A DNA stretch of 64,000 bases, from NCBI GenBank assembly GCA_045120955.1, contig JBGVFH010000044.1, positions 4,851 through 68,850 on the forward strand, read 5' to 3'. Positions 1-8,639 of this stretch are shown one piece after another. Position numbers and translations under genes: made by a program. This DNA comes from JAZMZS01 sp045120955 (lineage in GTDB: Bacteria; Bacillota; Clostridia; Oscillospirales; CAG-272). The notes under the pieces are model-generated. The model was not told where the DNA came from, searched no databases, and was given only the letters and a program-made list of their open reading frames with translations. Every line of letters starts with the position of its first letter. Positions within the stretch are counted from its first letter, which is position 1.

Positions 1-1446
1 ATGATACCGTTTTTCTCGTTTTCTCTTATGACTGCGGGAATGTATTATTTATCCTCGAAAAAATATATGAGCTACAACAGCTTCGGTCAGCATTGTAACT
101 GGATCTCGGCACTGCGGGTATCCGATATTTTAAAGGAATATCGCTGTGTAAAGGCGGGAGATCTTGCAATACCTGTATATTCTGCAAATTTGTATATTGC
201 TGCTCTGAGCATTGCGGTCATGCTTTTATGCTTTGCTTTGCTTCATTCTTGCAAAATAACCGTTCCGATAAACAAGCTTTTTAAGTCGATACTGCCAAGC
301 TTTATCAAAGGCAAGCGCAAGCCGGATGAAAAAGAATACAAGCAAAAGGGTGGGGACGGCATTGCGTATTTTGAGCTTAAAAAAATACAGTCGAGCAAAT
401 ATGTGACCGCTTGCCTGTTTATCCTATTGGTAATCAAGATAATTATGTCAGTATATCCTTTGATGATAGAAAGAAGCTATAAAGACAGAATATATCAGGA
501 ATACTGTGAAGCGTGGGAGGGCTTGCCTGACGGCGATAAGCAAAGCGAGATCGAGGCTGAAAAACAGTTTTTGAGCGACAGCTTGAGTGAATATATTATA
601 TACAGACAGGCAATGAGCAAGCAAGGAGAGTATGACGATGGCAGTATCGAAACGGTAGAAAACAACTATCGTTATACGATGCTTCATGAAGAGCCTTTTA
701 ATACTTTTGAGAACAAATACAGGCATGTAACACGTATGCATCAAGAGGTTAATACCGAGGCAAGGGTGTTTTACGATACGGGGTATATTGCGTTATGGGA
801 AAACGGGGATGACCTGCTTTTGCTTATATCTGTAATATGTTTATGTACCTTTATTTTTAGCGGCGACTCTTGCAGCTTTGAGCTTCAGAGAGCAACTCCG
901 CACGGACGAGCAAGGACATTTAGGGTAAAAATGATAATAGCTGTTTTGAGCAGTGCTGTGATTTATGTTGCTTTTACCTTGATAGCAGACATACCGTTAC
1001 TTATAAAATACGATCTTGCCGACAGTACATATCTGATATGCGGCATAGAGGGATATGAAAAAATATTTGAGCACAGCGGGTCGATATCTGTCGGAGCGTA
1101 TACCGTGTTTATCCGAGCTATCGGCTTTGTTTCGTATTTATCGGTTGCTGTTACGACCTGTTGTATTACAGCGATGGTGCGGGCACAGCTGCCTGTACTT
1201 GCCGCAATCGGCACAGTTGCCTTTTTGCCGAGGCTGCTCGGTGCGGTATCGGACAACATGGGTTATACGGCATTCGATATTTGTGCTCCTCTCAACGGAA
1301 ATGCTTTTGTAGAAAACTGTGTTGAATACGGTACGGGTTACTGCTTCGGCATATTTGCGGTTATAGTGATATTGCCGTTATTTTTGTTTTTGTTGAGCCG
1401 ACACAGATATAACAGATGTCTGTACAAAAAACCAAAGGAGGCATGA
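1..1446 (+). CDS. ABC transporter permease (5' end outside window)
   Basis: This is probably the C-terminal part of the membrane subunit of an ABC exporter, because the frame is open from the first base of the window and an upstream start cannot be judged. Hydrophobic segments lie near residues 63-84 and 134-154, followed by a charged, probably extracytoplasmic region of about 100 residues, and then by five further segments from about 265 to 470. The protein ends in a basic cytoplasmic tail. The ATPase gene follows at once (stop at 1444-1446, next start at 1449), which supports a two-gene transporter operon. The substrate cannot be told; large permeases of this layout are often exporters of peptides, lipids or antibiotics. 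Confidence 0.6.
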   Translation: MIPFFSFSLMTAGMYYLSSKKYMSYNSFGQHCNWISALRVSDILKEYRCVKAGDLAIPVYSANLYIAALSIAVMLLCFALLHSCKITVPINKLFKSILPSFIKGKRKPDEKEYKQKGGDGIAYFELKKIQSSKYVTACLFILLVIKIIMSVYPLMIERSYKDRIYQEYCEAWEGLPDGDKQSEIEAEKQFLSDSLSEYIIYRQAMSKQGEYDDGSIETVENNYRYTMLHEEPFNTFENKYRHVTRMHQEVNTEARVFYDTGYIALWENGDDLLLLISVICLCTFIFSGDSCSFELQRATPHGRARTFRVKMIIAVLSSAVIYVAFTLIADIPLLIKYDLADSTYLICGIEGYEKIFEHSGSISVGAYTVFIRAIGFVSYLSVAVTTCCITAMVRAQLPVLAAIGTVAFLPRLLGAVSDNMGYTAFDICAPLNGNAFVENCVEYGTGYCFGIFAVIVILPLFLFLLSRHRYNRCLYKKPKEA

Positions 1447-1448
1447 GG

Positions 1449-2357
1449 ATGATACTTAATATTAAGAATGTATCAAGATCATATGGAAAAAATCTCGCAT
1501 TGAATAACTTTTCTGCTGCTCTAACTCCCGGAGTTTACGCAATACTCGGCCCCAACGGTTCGGGTAAATCGACTCTGATGAATATACTTACTGACAATCT
1601 TCGGGCTGACAGCGGTGAAATATGCTTTAGTGATACACAGCGTGTTGAGGATGAAGAAAATGTCCGAGATCTCGGTGCGGGGTTTCGTGCAAAGATAGGA
1701 TATATGCCGCAGTATCCGGGGATGTTCGAAGATTTTACAGTAGATGTGTTTTTGCGGTACATGGCGGTATTGAAGGGAACGGGAGACGGAAAATCGAAGC
1801 AGGAAAAGAGACGTATCATTGACAAAGCAATATCACAAATTCTGCATGAGGTGGACCTCGAGGATGTCAGATATCGAATGATAAAAACGCTCTCGGGCGG
1901 TATGAAACAGAGACTCGGACTTGCTCAGGCAGTGATAGGCGACCCTGCCATTCTCATACTTGACGAGCCGACGGCAGGACTCGACCCAAAGCAGCGGATA
2001 AGTATACGCAATTATATTTCAAGGATCGCATTCAACAAGATAGTGCTCATAGCTACACACGTGGTCAGCGATATTGAATACATAGCAAAAGAGATAATAA
2101 TGCTCAAAAAAGGCGTGATCGCAGATTTTGCTGCCGTACCCGAGCTTTTGTCGAAGATAGAAGGCAAGGTGTGGCAGATAACGTGTGAGCCATGGGAGGT
2201 CACAGAATATCAGAGCAAATTTCATGTGACCAATATACAAAAAGAAGAGGGCTATGTGTCTTTGCGGATAATGTCTGACACAATGCCCGCTGAGGGGGCA
2301 AGAGAGACAGCCCCGACTCTGGAGGATTATTATTTATATGTTTTTGACCGAGCATAA
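1449..2357 (+). CDS. ABC transporter ATP-binding protein
   Basis: This is the nucleotide-binding subunit energising the adjacent permease. It has a Walker A motif GPNGSGKST (residues 34-42), a Q-loop region, the signature LSGGMKQ (about 148), a Walker B LILDEPTAGLDP (about 168) and an H-loop ATHV. At 302 residues it has the usual single-ATPase length plus a roughly 80-residue C-terminal extension typical of exporter ATPases. In-frame ATGs also occur at 1416 and 1443, but AAAGGAGG at 1433-1441 is best spaced for the ATG at 1449. A strong terminator follows, so the operon ends here. The family assignment is secure; the substrate is unknown. Confidence 0.88.
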   Translation: MILNIKNVSRSYGKNLALNNFSAALTPGVYAILGPNGSGKSTLMNILTDNLRADSGEICFSDTQRVEDEENVRDLGAGFRAKIGYMPQYPGMFEDFTVDVFLRYMAVLKGTGDGKSKQEKRRIIDKAISQILHEVDLEDVRYRMIKTLSGGMKQRLGLAQAVIGDPAILILDEPTAGLDPKQRISIRNYISRIAFNKIVLIATHVVSDIEYIAKEIIMLKKGVIADFAAVPELLSKIEGKVWQITCEPWEVTEYQSKFHVTNIQKEEGYVSLRIMSDTMPAEGARETAPTLEDYYLYVFDRA

Positions 2358-2393
2358 TACAAAGGCTGTTTTCGTCTGAAAGCAGCCTTTGTA
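2358..2393 (+). terminator. Rho-independent terminator after ABC operon
   Basis: A hairpin with about 16 paired positions (arms 2358-2373 and 2378-2393, one G-T pair, loop GTCT) begins directly after the ATPase stop codon. The trailing T run is short. Confidence 0.75.
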
Positions 2394-2433
2394 TTTGCAG
2401 TAAAAACTAAATTGTGACATTTTCGGTGATTGA

Positions 2434-2462
2434 TTGACATGCTGTGTTTTTTGTTGTATAAT
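2434..2462 (+). promoter_or_regulatory. Consensus sigma-A promoter for sortase gene
   Basis: TTGACA at 2434-2439 and TATAAT at 2457-2462 are separated by exactly 17 bases, about 70 bases upstream of the sortase start. Confidence 0.8.
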
Positions 2463-2532
2463 AATATGAGTCAATATATATGCTCAGCTATAATTATGTG
2501 TCAACGGCACGCTTGTTTTGAAAGGGCAAAGG

Positions 2533-3462
2533 ATGAGGCGGATATTAAAGCAGAAAACACAGAAAAATGTGACGGCAAGTGCTTTGCGAGTAGTGCTTAT
2601 TGCTGTGCTTTCATTTGTTATGGTGTTTAGCATATACAAGATAGTGCAGATACTTACCGAATATGAAAAGGGTACGCAAGAGTATAATGATATTGCAAGC
2701 TCCTTTGTTGAGCAATTGCACACATACAAAATTCCTCAGAGCACAGAGCCGCCCGTATCAGACGATGGCACGGGAGAGTCGGATACTTCTGCGGGTGCGT
2801 CAGAGCCTGACACTGAGGCGGAAGCAACCGATACAGCGGCAGTCGCCGATACGGCAGAGATTAGCGAACCGCAGGAGGAAGTGCTCGTTGTTCCGTCGGT
2901 CAATATTTCATATCTTGAATATAAAAACGAGGATTTCGTCGGTTGGCTCTATCTTGACGGTACGGCGCTCAACTACCCTGTGACGCAGGGAGAGGACAAT
3001 GAATATTATCTGAGCCATACCTTCTACGGTGTGGAGAACAAAGCGGGGTGTATATTTAAAGATTGCAGAAACGACCCTGAGGCGGACGATTACAACACGA
3101 TATTTTACGGGCACAATATGAAAAACGGAACGATGTTTGCTCTGCTCAAAAAATATGCAAGGCAGGATTATTTTAATGAGCACAAGTATATCGTCTATGT
3201 AACCGAGGACGGCCCGTATGTTATAAAGGTGTTTTCCGCTTATACCGCATCGGTGGATGCAGACGCATGGAAAATTAACTTTGACTCAGAGGACGAATAT
3301 GCACGGTGGCTTGACGGTATTACGGAAAAATCTGAGATAAACTGCGGTATTGATGCGAGTGTCTCGGACAGAGTCGTTACTCTCTCTACCTGCTCATTTG
3401 TTTTCGACAATGCGAGATTTGTCGTTCACGGAATTATAGAGCCGCTGTTTGAGAAAAGTTAA
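2533..3462 (+). CDS. srtB: Class B sortase (transpeptidase)
   Basis: This membrane-anchored cysteine transpeptidase links surface proteins to the cell wall. An N-terminal transmembrane anchor (about residues 13-33) is followed by a Ser/Thr/Asp/Glu-rich linker (about 70-115) and the sortase fold. Catalytic residues are visible: His194 in YGHNMKNG, Cys287 in TLSTCSF and Arg295 in NARFVVHG. The TLSTC box and the length indicate class B. A TTG lies in frame at 2518, but ATG 2533 sits well behind AGGG and gives the expected short cytoplasmic start. No substrate gene is adjacent; the 1790-residue protein at 34808-40180 carries a possible SPATS sorting signal. The gene is monocistronic with a consensus promoter. 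Confidence 0.88.
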   Translation: MRRILKQKTQKNVTASALRVVLIAVLSFVMVFSIYKIVQILTEYEKGTQEYNDIASSFVEQLHTYKIPQSTEPPVSDDGTGESDTSAGASEPDTEAEATDTAAVADTAEISEPQEEVLVVPSVNISYLEYKNEDFVGWLYLDGTALNYPVTQGEDNEYYLSHTFYGVENKAGCIFKDCRNDPEADDYNTIFYGHNMKNGTMFALLKKYARQDYFNEHKYIVYVTEDGPYVIKVFSAYTASVDADAWKINFDSEDEYARWLDGITEKSEINCGIDASVSDRVVTLSTCSFVFDNARFVVHGIIEPLFEKS

Positions 3463-3539
3463 TATTATAAATTTTATTTATAAAACACATATTGCGGATT
3501 GATTGAATAAAATATATGTGTTATAATTGGTGGACGAAT

Positions 3540-4466
3540 ATGAAACATATTTTTGTGGTCAATACATATGCAGGCAGCGCAAGCGCCAAGGCACAAATGG
3601 AGCGTTTGCTTGCTGACTTTGATGCTGAGTACGAAATATACTACACAAAGGGCCATAAGGATGCGACAGAGTATGTAAAGCAAAGATGCAGTCGAGGCGG
3701 CGAGGAGACTCTTCGCTTTTATGCCTGCGGCGGAGACGGAACGCTCAAAGAAGTGGTTGACGGCGTGTACGGATATGACAACGCAGAGATAAGTGTCGTG
3801 CCTCTGGGAAGCGGTAACGATTTTGTAAAATATTACGGAGGAGCGGACAGCTTTCTTGATCTTAACAAGCTAAAGGATGCCGAGTCTGCATACATCGACC
3901 TTATCAGAGTCAACGGAGAGTATTGCATAAATGTCTGCAATTTCGGCTTTGACAGTTATGCGGCAAACGTTATGTCCGAGGTAAGGCACAAAAAGATCAT
4001 CGGCGGAAAAAACGCATACACCTTCGGAGTTTTAAAGGCGTTTTTGTTCGGAATGAAGAGCAATGCGGAAATATATGCGGACGGAGAAAAGCTCATTGAC
4101 GGTGGTTTTACTCTTTGCACCGCGGCAAACGGTCAGTATATAGGCGGTGCGTACAGATGTGCGCCGCTTTCAAGAAATGACGACGGCATACTTGATATAT
4201 GCGCCGTAAAGCCGATGTCAAGGCTGAGTGTTTTGCGTCTTATCGGCTCGTACAAAGAAGGAACGCATCTTGACAACCCAAGGTTTGCAAAATATATCGT
4301 ATATCGGCGTGCCAAAAAATTAGAGGTAAAGGGACACCAAGATATAGTTGTAGCGCTTGACGGCGAGCTTGTACAAATGAGAGATTTTGTCTGCGAGGTC
4401 GTGCCGCATGCTGTGAAATTTGCCGCTGTGGCGTTGTCGGGAAAAAAGACCGAAGACGGGCATTGA
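3540..4466 (+). CDS. Diacylglycerol kinase family lipid kinase (YegS/DagK-like)
   Basis: This probably phosphorylates diacylglycerol or a related lipid at the inner membrane face, recycling it to phosphatidic acid. It has the catalytic nucleotide loop ACGGDGTLKEV (GGDGT at residues 64-68) and the second conserved motif PLGSGNDF of the DAGK/YegS/sphingosine-kinase fold. At 308 residues it has normal length. An earlier in-frame ATG at 3516 is less likely, because GGTGGA at 3529-3534 precedes the ATG at 3540. The next two genes encode a glycolipid-type glycosyltransferase and a PAP2 phosphatase, so a membrane-lipid role fits. The exact lipid substrate is inferred only. Confidence 0.82.
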   Translation: MKHIFVVNTYAGSASAKAQMERLLADFDAEYEIYYTKGHKDATEYVKQRCSRGGEETLRFYACGGDGTLKEVVDGVYGYDNAEISVVPLGSGNDFVKYYGGADSFLDLNKLKDAESAYIDLIRVNGEYCINVCNFGFDSYAANVMSEVRHKKIIGGKNAYTFGVLKAFLFGMKSNAEIYADGEKLIDGGFTLCTAANGQYIGGAYRCAPLSRNDDGILDICAVKPMSRLSVLRLIGSYKEGTHLDNPRFAKYIVYRRAKKLEVKGHQDIVVALDGELVQMRDFVCEVVPHAVKFAAVALSGKKTEDGH

Positions 4467-4521
4467 GCTGTAGCTGCACATGATAATTAAAAGATGTTTT
4501 TCATGAAAGCATATTTGGTAT

Positions 4522-4547
4522 AAGCAGCAAAATATTGTTTGCTGCTT
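4522..4547. terminator. Intergenic hairpin, weak terminator or attenuator
   Basis: A perfect 10-bp inverted repeat (4522-4531 with 4538-4547) separates the lipid kinase from the glycosyltransferase gene. There is no proper T tract, so partial read-through or mRNA processing is as likely as termination. Confidence 0.45.
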
Positions 4548-4563
4548 TAATAAGGGGAATTGT

Positions 4564-5694
4564 ATGAAAGTATTGATTTTATCCTGTAATACCGGAGAGG
4601 GACACAACTCCGCCGGCAAGGCAATAAAATATTATTTTGAACAAAACGGCGATGAGTGCCATATGGTAGATACGCTTGCCTTTTGGTCTGAAAAAATGTC
4701 AAAGCTGATCGCAAGCGGTCACGTTTTTATATATACACGCACGCCGAAGATGTTTGATATCGTGTATAACGGAGCAGAGATCTTTGCAAAAAAAGAAACA
4801 AGCAAGCATGACTCCGTACTGTTCAAGCTCTTTGCGAGAGGAGCAAAAAATCTCTATGATTACATTATAGCGGGCGGCTTTGAGCGGATAGTGTGTTTTC
4901 ACCCGTTTGCATCGCAGATGCTGACAAAGGTGCTCAGAGACCATCCAGAGCTTCAAATCCCCACGTATCTTGTTGCTACCGACTACACCTGCAGTCCCGG
5001 TGCAGGGGAGAGCAAGATGGATGTTTATATTATTCCTCATCCGACCGTTGCCGACGAATTTATAAAGAGGGGAGTGCCGAGAGCGAAGATAGTTCCTATC
5101 GGAATTCCGATAAACAACGCATATACCTCTTTGCCGGATAAAAAAACGGCAAGAGAGATGCTCGAGCTTCCTGAGAATGACAAGATAGTTCTTTTGATGT
5201 GCGGCAGTATGGGATGCGGACCTATAGAAAAAATTGCCGAAAGTATAGCCGGTGAAATGGGTGGGGATGCTACGCTTGTTATTGTGTGCGGACGAAATGA
5301 GCGTCTGTACAACGAGCTTGTTCATCTCTCGGAGAAGAACAAAAAGGTGCGTGTGCTCGGCTTTACGGACAAGATGCCCGTTTATATGAGTGCCGCCGAC
5401 CTTTTTGTAACAAAACCGGGCGGACTCAGCTCCACCGAGGCTGCGTGCGTTCATCTTCCTATGGTTATGATAGATGCGGTAGCAGGCTGTGAAACGTACA
5501 ATCTGAATTTCTTTGCGAACAACGGATTTGCGCTTACATCAGAGAATGTTGAAGGTATAGTGACAAAGACTCTTGGGCTTTTGTTTGACAGCGAGTCGCT
5601 CGAACGCATGAGGTCCAAGCTTGCCGAGAATTTTTCTGCTGATACAGCCTACAAAATATACAGCTATGTAAAAGAAGGAAAGCGTAATGATTGA
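4564..5694 (+). CDS. Glycolipid glycosyltransferase, MGDG synthase/UgtP-like (GT28)
   Basis: This is likely a processive diacylglycerol glycosyltransferase making membrane glycolipids or a lipoteichoic-acid anchor. The N-terminal domain starts with VLILSCNTGEGHNSAGKA, the acceptor-binding signature of MGDG synthase-like proteins. The C-terminal GT28 domain has a donor-binding loop CGSMGCG and the sugar-nucleotide motif KPGGLSSTEA (about residues 284-293). At 376 residues it has the usual family length. Its last 8 bases overlap the next gene, encoding a PAP2 phosphatase, and the lipid kinase gene lies upstream. The sugar transferred (glucose or galactose) and the number of sugars added cannot be read from the sequence. 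Confidence 0.82.
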   Translation: MKVLILSCNTGEGHNSAGKAIKYYFEQNGDECHMVDTLAFWSEKMSKLIASGHVFIYTRTPKMFDIVYNGAEIFAKKETSKHDSVLFKLFARGAKNLYDYIIAGGFERIVCFHPFASQMLTKVLRDHPELQIPTYLVATDYTCSPGAGESKMDVYIIPHPTVADEFIKRGVPRAKIVPIGIPINNAYTSLPDKKTAREMLELPENDKIVLLMCGSMGCGPIEKIAESIAGEMGGDATLVIVCGRNERLYNELVHLSEKNKKVRVLGFTDKMPVYMSAADLFVTKPGGLSSTEAACVHLPMVMIDAVAGCETYNLNFFANNGFALTSENVEGIVTKTLGLLFDSESLERMRSKLAENFSADTAYKIYSYVKEGKRND

Positions 5695-6379
5695 TTACAG
5701 GAGTTTTAGACCGAGCTTGATAAATACGCCCAAGTTTTCCCACTTGAAATATCTTTTATATTGGCCTATATACGGTATCGCTTTTGCCCTGCTTGAGAGA
5801 GGGGTGAAGGGGCGTACATACTACCCTGTAGAAAGCGCACTTGACTCATGCATACCTTTCTGTGAGTATTTTCTCATTCCGTATATGCTTTGGTTCGTTT
5901 ATCTTGTCGGAGGGGTGTTTTACGGATGCCTTTTTGATGTGCGTGCGTTCAAACGGTATATGCAGTTTGTAATGCTGACATACACCGTGACCGTCATCAT
6001 ATATATGATATTTCCGACGTGCCAGAATTTGCGGCCGACAACATTTGAAAACGACAATTTCTTTACACGCTTTATTGCAGGCTTTTATGTGTTTGACACA
6101 AACACCAATGTTTGCCCGTCAATTCATGTGCTCGGTGCTGTTGCGGTGTCCTACGGAGCATGGAATTCAAAGCATTTCGGCTCGTATATGTGGAGGGTCA
6201 TTTTTTCGATCGCAACCGTATTTATCTCACTTTCAACCGTGTTTATGAAGCAGCACTCGATAATAGATGTTTTTGCTTCTGCGATACTTTGTGCCGTTGC
6301 GGTGCCTATCTGTCAGAAAATAGAGCAGAGAAGCGAGCGGCGAAGCTGTGCAAAGGCACGGCCCGAGGTCGAGATCTGA
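5687..6379 (+). CDS. PAP2-family membrane phosphatase
   Basis: This is an integral membrane lipid phosphatase of the PAP2 superfamily, acting on phosphatidate, undecaprenyl pyrophosphate or a related lipid. Five to six hydrophobic segments are present. The C2 motif is CPSIH (residues 143-147) and the C3 motif is HSIIDVFA, with His190 and Asp194. The C1 motif is degenerate, as in the inositol-phosphorylceramide-synthase-like branch. The gene overlaps the glycosyltransferase by 8 bases, implying translational coupling and a shared lipid pathway. It ends at a bidirectional terminator facing a convergent gene. The specific substrate is unknown. Confidence 0.8.
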   Translation: MIDYRSFRPSLINTPKFSHLKYLLYWPIYGIAFALLERGVKGRTYYPVESALDSCIPFCEYFLIPYMLWFVYLVGGVFYGCLFDVRAFKRYMQFVMLTYTVTVIIYMIFPTCQNLRPTTFENDNFFTRFIAGFYVFDTNTNVCPSIHVLGAVAVSYGAWNSKHFGSYMWRVIFSIATVFISLSTVFMKQHSIIDVFASAILCAVAVPICQKIEQRSERRSCAKARPEVEI

Positions 6380-6395
6380 TTGAAGTTAAAAAGTA

Positions 6396-6441
6396 AAAAT
6401 GCAGCTGTAAGCAACCATTCGGTCGCTTGTAGCTGCATTTT
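6396..6441. terminator. Bidirectional terminator between convergent genes
   Basis: Arms 6396-6412 and 6425-6441 pair over 17 positions with a two-base mismatch. A-rich and T-rich flanks suit termination of both the PAP2 gene (+) and the glycoside hydrolase gene (-). Confidence 0.75.
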
Positions 6442-6479
6442 CTGTTATGATAATATCCTTATTCGGAACGGTATGTTAC

Positions 6480-7595
6480 TTACTTGTTCTTTTCCATTCT
6501 CTTTGCAAATCTCTTATCAGCGAGATCGGCAAACTGACGGATGATCTTTATTTCCTTTGCAATGTAGGGTCTGCCGTTGAAACGGTAAAGGTCATGCTGG
6601 AACTTTGTCAGATCATGAGGTCCTGCGTATTCGGGATCCTCGATCTCCTTGTTGTAGCAGCCCCAAGGCTCGTATGTCTGAGAGAAGCCCTGAATGAGAC
6701 CCCAATGGTATGAGCCTACTTCTTCAAGATAGAAGAGAGGGATGATTTCGTCGACATTGTTGTGTGTGATACGGTTGAGCCATTCGTTGTTGATGACGGG
6801 TCTGCCCCAGTCTTCCTTGAGCTTTTCTATGAGACGAACCATTGTCTGGAAGCTTCCGTAATAGTGGAAGGTAATGATATCGGAAAGCTCAAGAGCACGA
6901 GCCTGTGCGGGAGTCGAGGGCTCAAGAGTAACGCCGTTGTATGCCCATACATCGGCTGTGAGAGGCTGGATAGGATCGTGTGAGCGGATGATCTCAAAGC
7001 ACTTTTCCATCATAGGAACGCTGAGGTCTCCTCTTTTACCGTTGGAAATTTCATTCCAAACATCCCAGATCTGAAGACGGTCGTCTTTTGCATATTTTGC
7101 GGCAAGCTCATCTACCATCTCGAAGAAATGAGGCTGCATGTCGGGCTCATCGGGAACCATGTAGCCGTGGTCGGTATAGCCGCCTGCGTGAGGTCCGCGG
7201 AAGATACCGCTGTGGTAGCCCCAGTCTACGTTCTGCTCGCCGAACTTAACGGGTGTGAACATTTCCTTCGGTACTGTGCAGTCATTGCCTATGGTGAGCA
7301 TTACCTTGATACCGTACTTATCAGCGAGGGTGATATACTCTTCAAGATTAGCCATAAAGCTGTCATGCTCGTAGTACCATACTTCGAACTGAATGATGGC
7401 GCGCACTGCGTTGAGACCTGTTTTCTGTGCAAGATCAAACTCATATTCGACCTGCTTGATAACTTCGTCGTGCTTGTATGCCTGCCACATTGCAACACGG
7501 TTTACGCAGTTAGAGGGATAACCGTTAAAGCCGCGGATCCACGGCTGCTTGTTGTACCACTCCCATGCCTGTTCTTTTGTCCATGGCTGTAACAT
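6480..7595 (-). CDS. Cellulase-like glycoside hydrolase, clan GH-A (GH5-like)
   Basis: This is a 371-residue TIM-barrel glycosidase without a signal peptide, so it probably acts on imported oligosaccharides in the cytoplasm. The acid/base glutamate is in WDVWNEISN (Glu182) and the nucleophile in VINNEWLN (Glu271), the two strand-end glutamates that define clan GH-A. Conserved aromatic and Asn residues surround both. The ATG at 7595 was chosen because AAGGAGG lies 7-8 bases upstream on this strand; a longer frame reaches 7625 without a ribosome site. The gene is divergent from an AraC regulator. The exact GH family and polysaccharide target are not determinable here. Confidence 0.78.
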   Translation of the reverse strand: MLQPWTKEQAWEWYNKQPWIRGFNGYPSNCVNRVAMWQAYKHDEVIKQVEYEFDLAQKTGLNAVRAIIQFEVWYYEHDSFMANLEEYITLADKYGIKVMLTIGNDCTVPKEMFTPVKFGEQNVDWGYHSGIFRGPHAGGYTDHGYMVPDEPDMQPHFFEMVDELAAKYAKDDRLQIWDVWNEISNGKRGDLSVPMMEKCFEIIRSHDPIQPLTADVWAYNGVTLEPSTPAQARALELSDIITFHYYGSFQTMVRLIEKLKEDWGRPVINNEWLNRITHNNVDEIIPLFYLEEVGSYHWGLIQGFSQTYEPWGCYNKEIEDPEYAGPHDLTKFQHDLYRFNGRPYIAKEIKIIRQFADLADKRFAKRMEKNK

Positions 7596-7637
7596 AATAA
7601 ATCCTCCTTGATATGTGAAAAACATATTTGTAATTGA

Positions 7638-7684
7638 ATTATAGCAAATAGCCTCTTGACGGCAAAGCGAAAAAGAGATATAAT
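7638..7684. promoter_or_regulatory. Divergent promoters, glycosidase/AraC regulator
   Basis: Rightward: TTGACG 7656-7661, 17 bases, TATAAT 7679-7684. Leftward: TATAAT reads on the minus strand at 7638-7643, with a weaker TTGCCG 17 bases upstream. The two -35 regions overlap, suiting control by one bound regulator. An inverted ATCACC/GGTGAT repeat follows the rightward -10. Confidence 0.7.
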
Positions 7685-7711
7685 ATCACCAAAAAGTAAG
7701 GTGGTGATAAA

Positions 7712-8500
7712 ATGCTGAAATATCAGACTGAAAATATCGGACAGAGCTTTGCATTTCGCTCAAGATATCACAAACCCGGCTATTCGGTGCTTCCGCATAT
7801 ACATGAGTACAGCGAGATACTGTACGTAAAGCAGGGCGAGATGACAATGTACTTGAACGGTCAAAAGCTGATCGTACCGTCAGGGCATGTAGCCGTTATA
7901 TTCCCAAACCAGATCCACGAATATACAGCCGATACGGATTGCTATGTGTGGTGCGCTGTTTTTTCAAACGATTTTTTGCATTGCTTTTACCGTTTATATT
8001 CTGACAGAATACCGACGCTGCCGATCGTGGATGTGACGGAATGTCCGCAGCTTTTGCACAAGCTCGAAGCATCCTCAAAAGAGGACATCGTCGGCAGGAC
8101 GGGACTTTTGCACCTTATTTTTTCAATGCTGATACAGCATACGGAATTTATACCGAGAGCGGGGAGCGACGATTCGATCTATAACTCTGCGCTCAACTAT
8201 ATTTCCGCTAATTTCCGCTCGGAATTCACTCTCAGTGATATGGCAAAGTCGCTCGGATATCACGAAAAGTATCTGTCCTCCGAGCTCCACTCGCTGACGA
8301 AAATGAACTTTAGGTCTTTTTTGGCGACATACCGTGTTGACCATGCAAAAAGGCTTCTTCGTACATGTGAGATGAACATTTCCGAGATAGCGCTTGAATC
8401 GGGTTTTTCTTCTATAAATACATTTAACAGAGTGTTCAAGCAGATAACGGGAGTTACTCCGAGAGAATACAGAAAAAATGCGGGTGAAAAAAACGGATAA
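7712..8500 (+). CDS. AraC-family transcriptional regulator with cupin sensor domain
   Basis: This is a 262-residue regulator. The N-terminal half is a cupin-like ligand domain with HIHEYSEILYV followed by GxM...P..VAVIFPNQIHEY, typical of sugar-responsive AraC proteins. The C-terminal two helix-turn-helix units (about residues 165-258) include LSDMAKSLGYHEKYLSSEL and ISEIALESGFSSINTFNRVF, ending GVTPREYRK. It is transcribed divergently from the glycoside hydrolase with overlapping -35 regions, so it most likely controls that gene and possibly the SGNH hydrolase downstream. The inducer is unknown. Confidence 0.88.
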   Translation: MLKYQTENIGQSFAFRSRYHKPGYSVLPHIHEYSEILYVKQGEMTMYLNGQKLIVPSGHVAVIFPNQIHEYTADTDCYVWCAVFSNDFLHCFYRLYSDRIPTLPIVDVTECPQLLHKLEASSKEDIVGRTGLLHLIFSMLIQHTEFIPRAGSDDSIYNSALNYISANFRSEFTLSDMAKSLGYHEKYLSSELHSLTKMNFRSFLATYRVDHAKRLLRTCEMNISEIALESGFSSINTFNRVFKQITGVTPREYRKNAGEKNG

Positions 8501-8577
8501 TGAGTATTTTCTGCAATGTATCGTCCTTTTTTGCGTGTTACAATTATTGTGAATTGATGAAAAAAATATTGAAACGG

Positions 8578-8606
8578 TTGACATCGGTACTTTCTCATTG
8601 TACTAT
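8578..8606 (+). promoter_or_regulatory. Promoter for SGNH hydrolase gene
   Basis: TTGACA at 8578-8583, 17 bases, TACTAT at 8601-8606; the start codon is at 8640 behind AGAGGAG. Confidence 0.7.
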
Positions 8607-8639
8607 TTAAACAAAAAATACATACAAGAGGAGTCAGAG

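Noticed and set aside
2430..2630. 66-codon frame before the sortase
   Set aside because: It overlaps the sortase promoter and start and has no ribosome site; the sortase frame has the catalytic motifs.
4699..5454. 251-codon minus-strand frame
   Set aside because: Antisense to the glycolipid glycosyltransferase gene; no start signal or recognisable domain.
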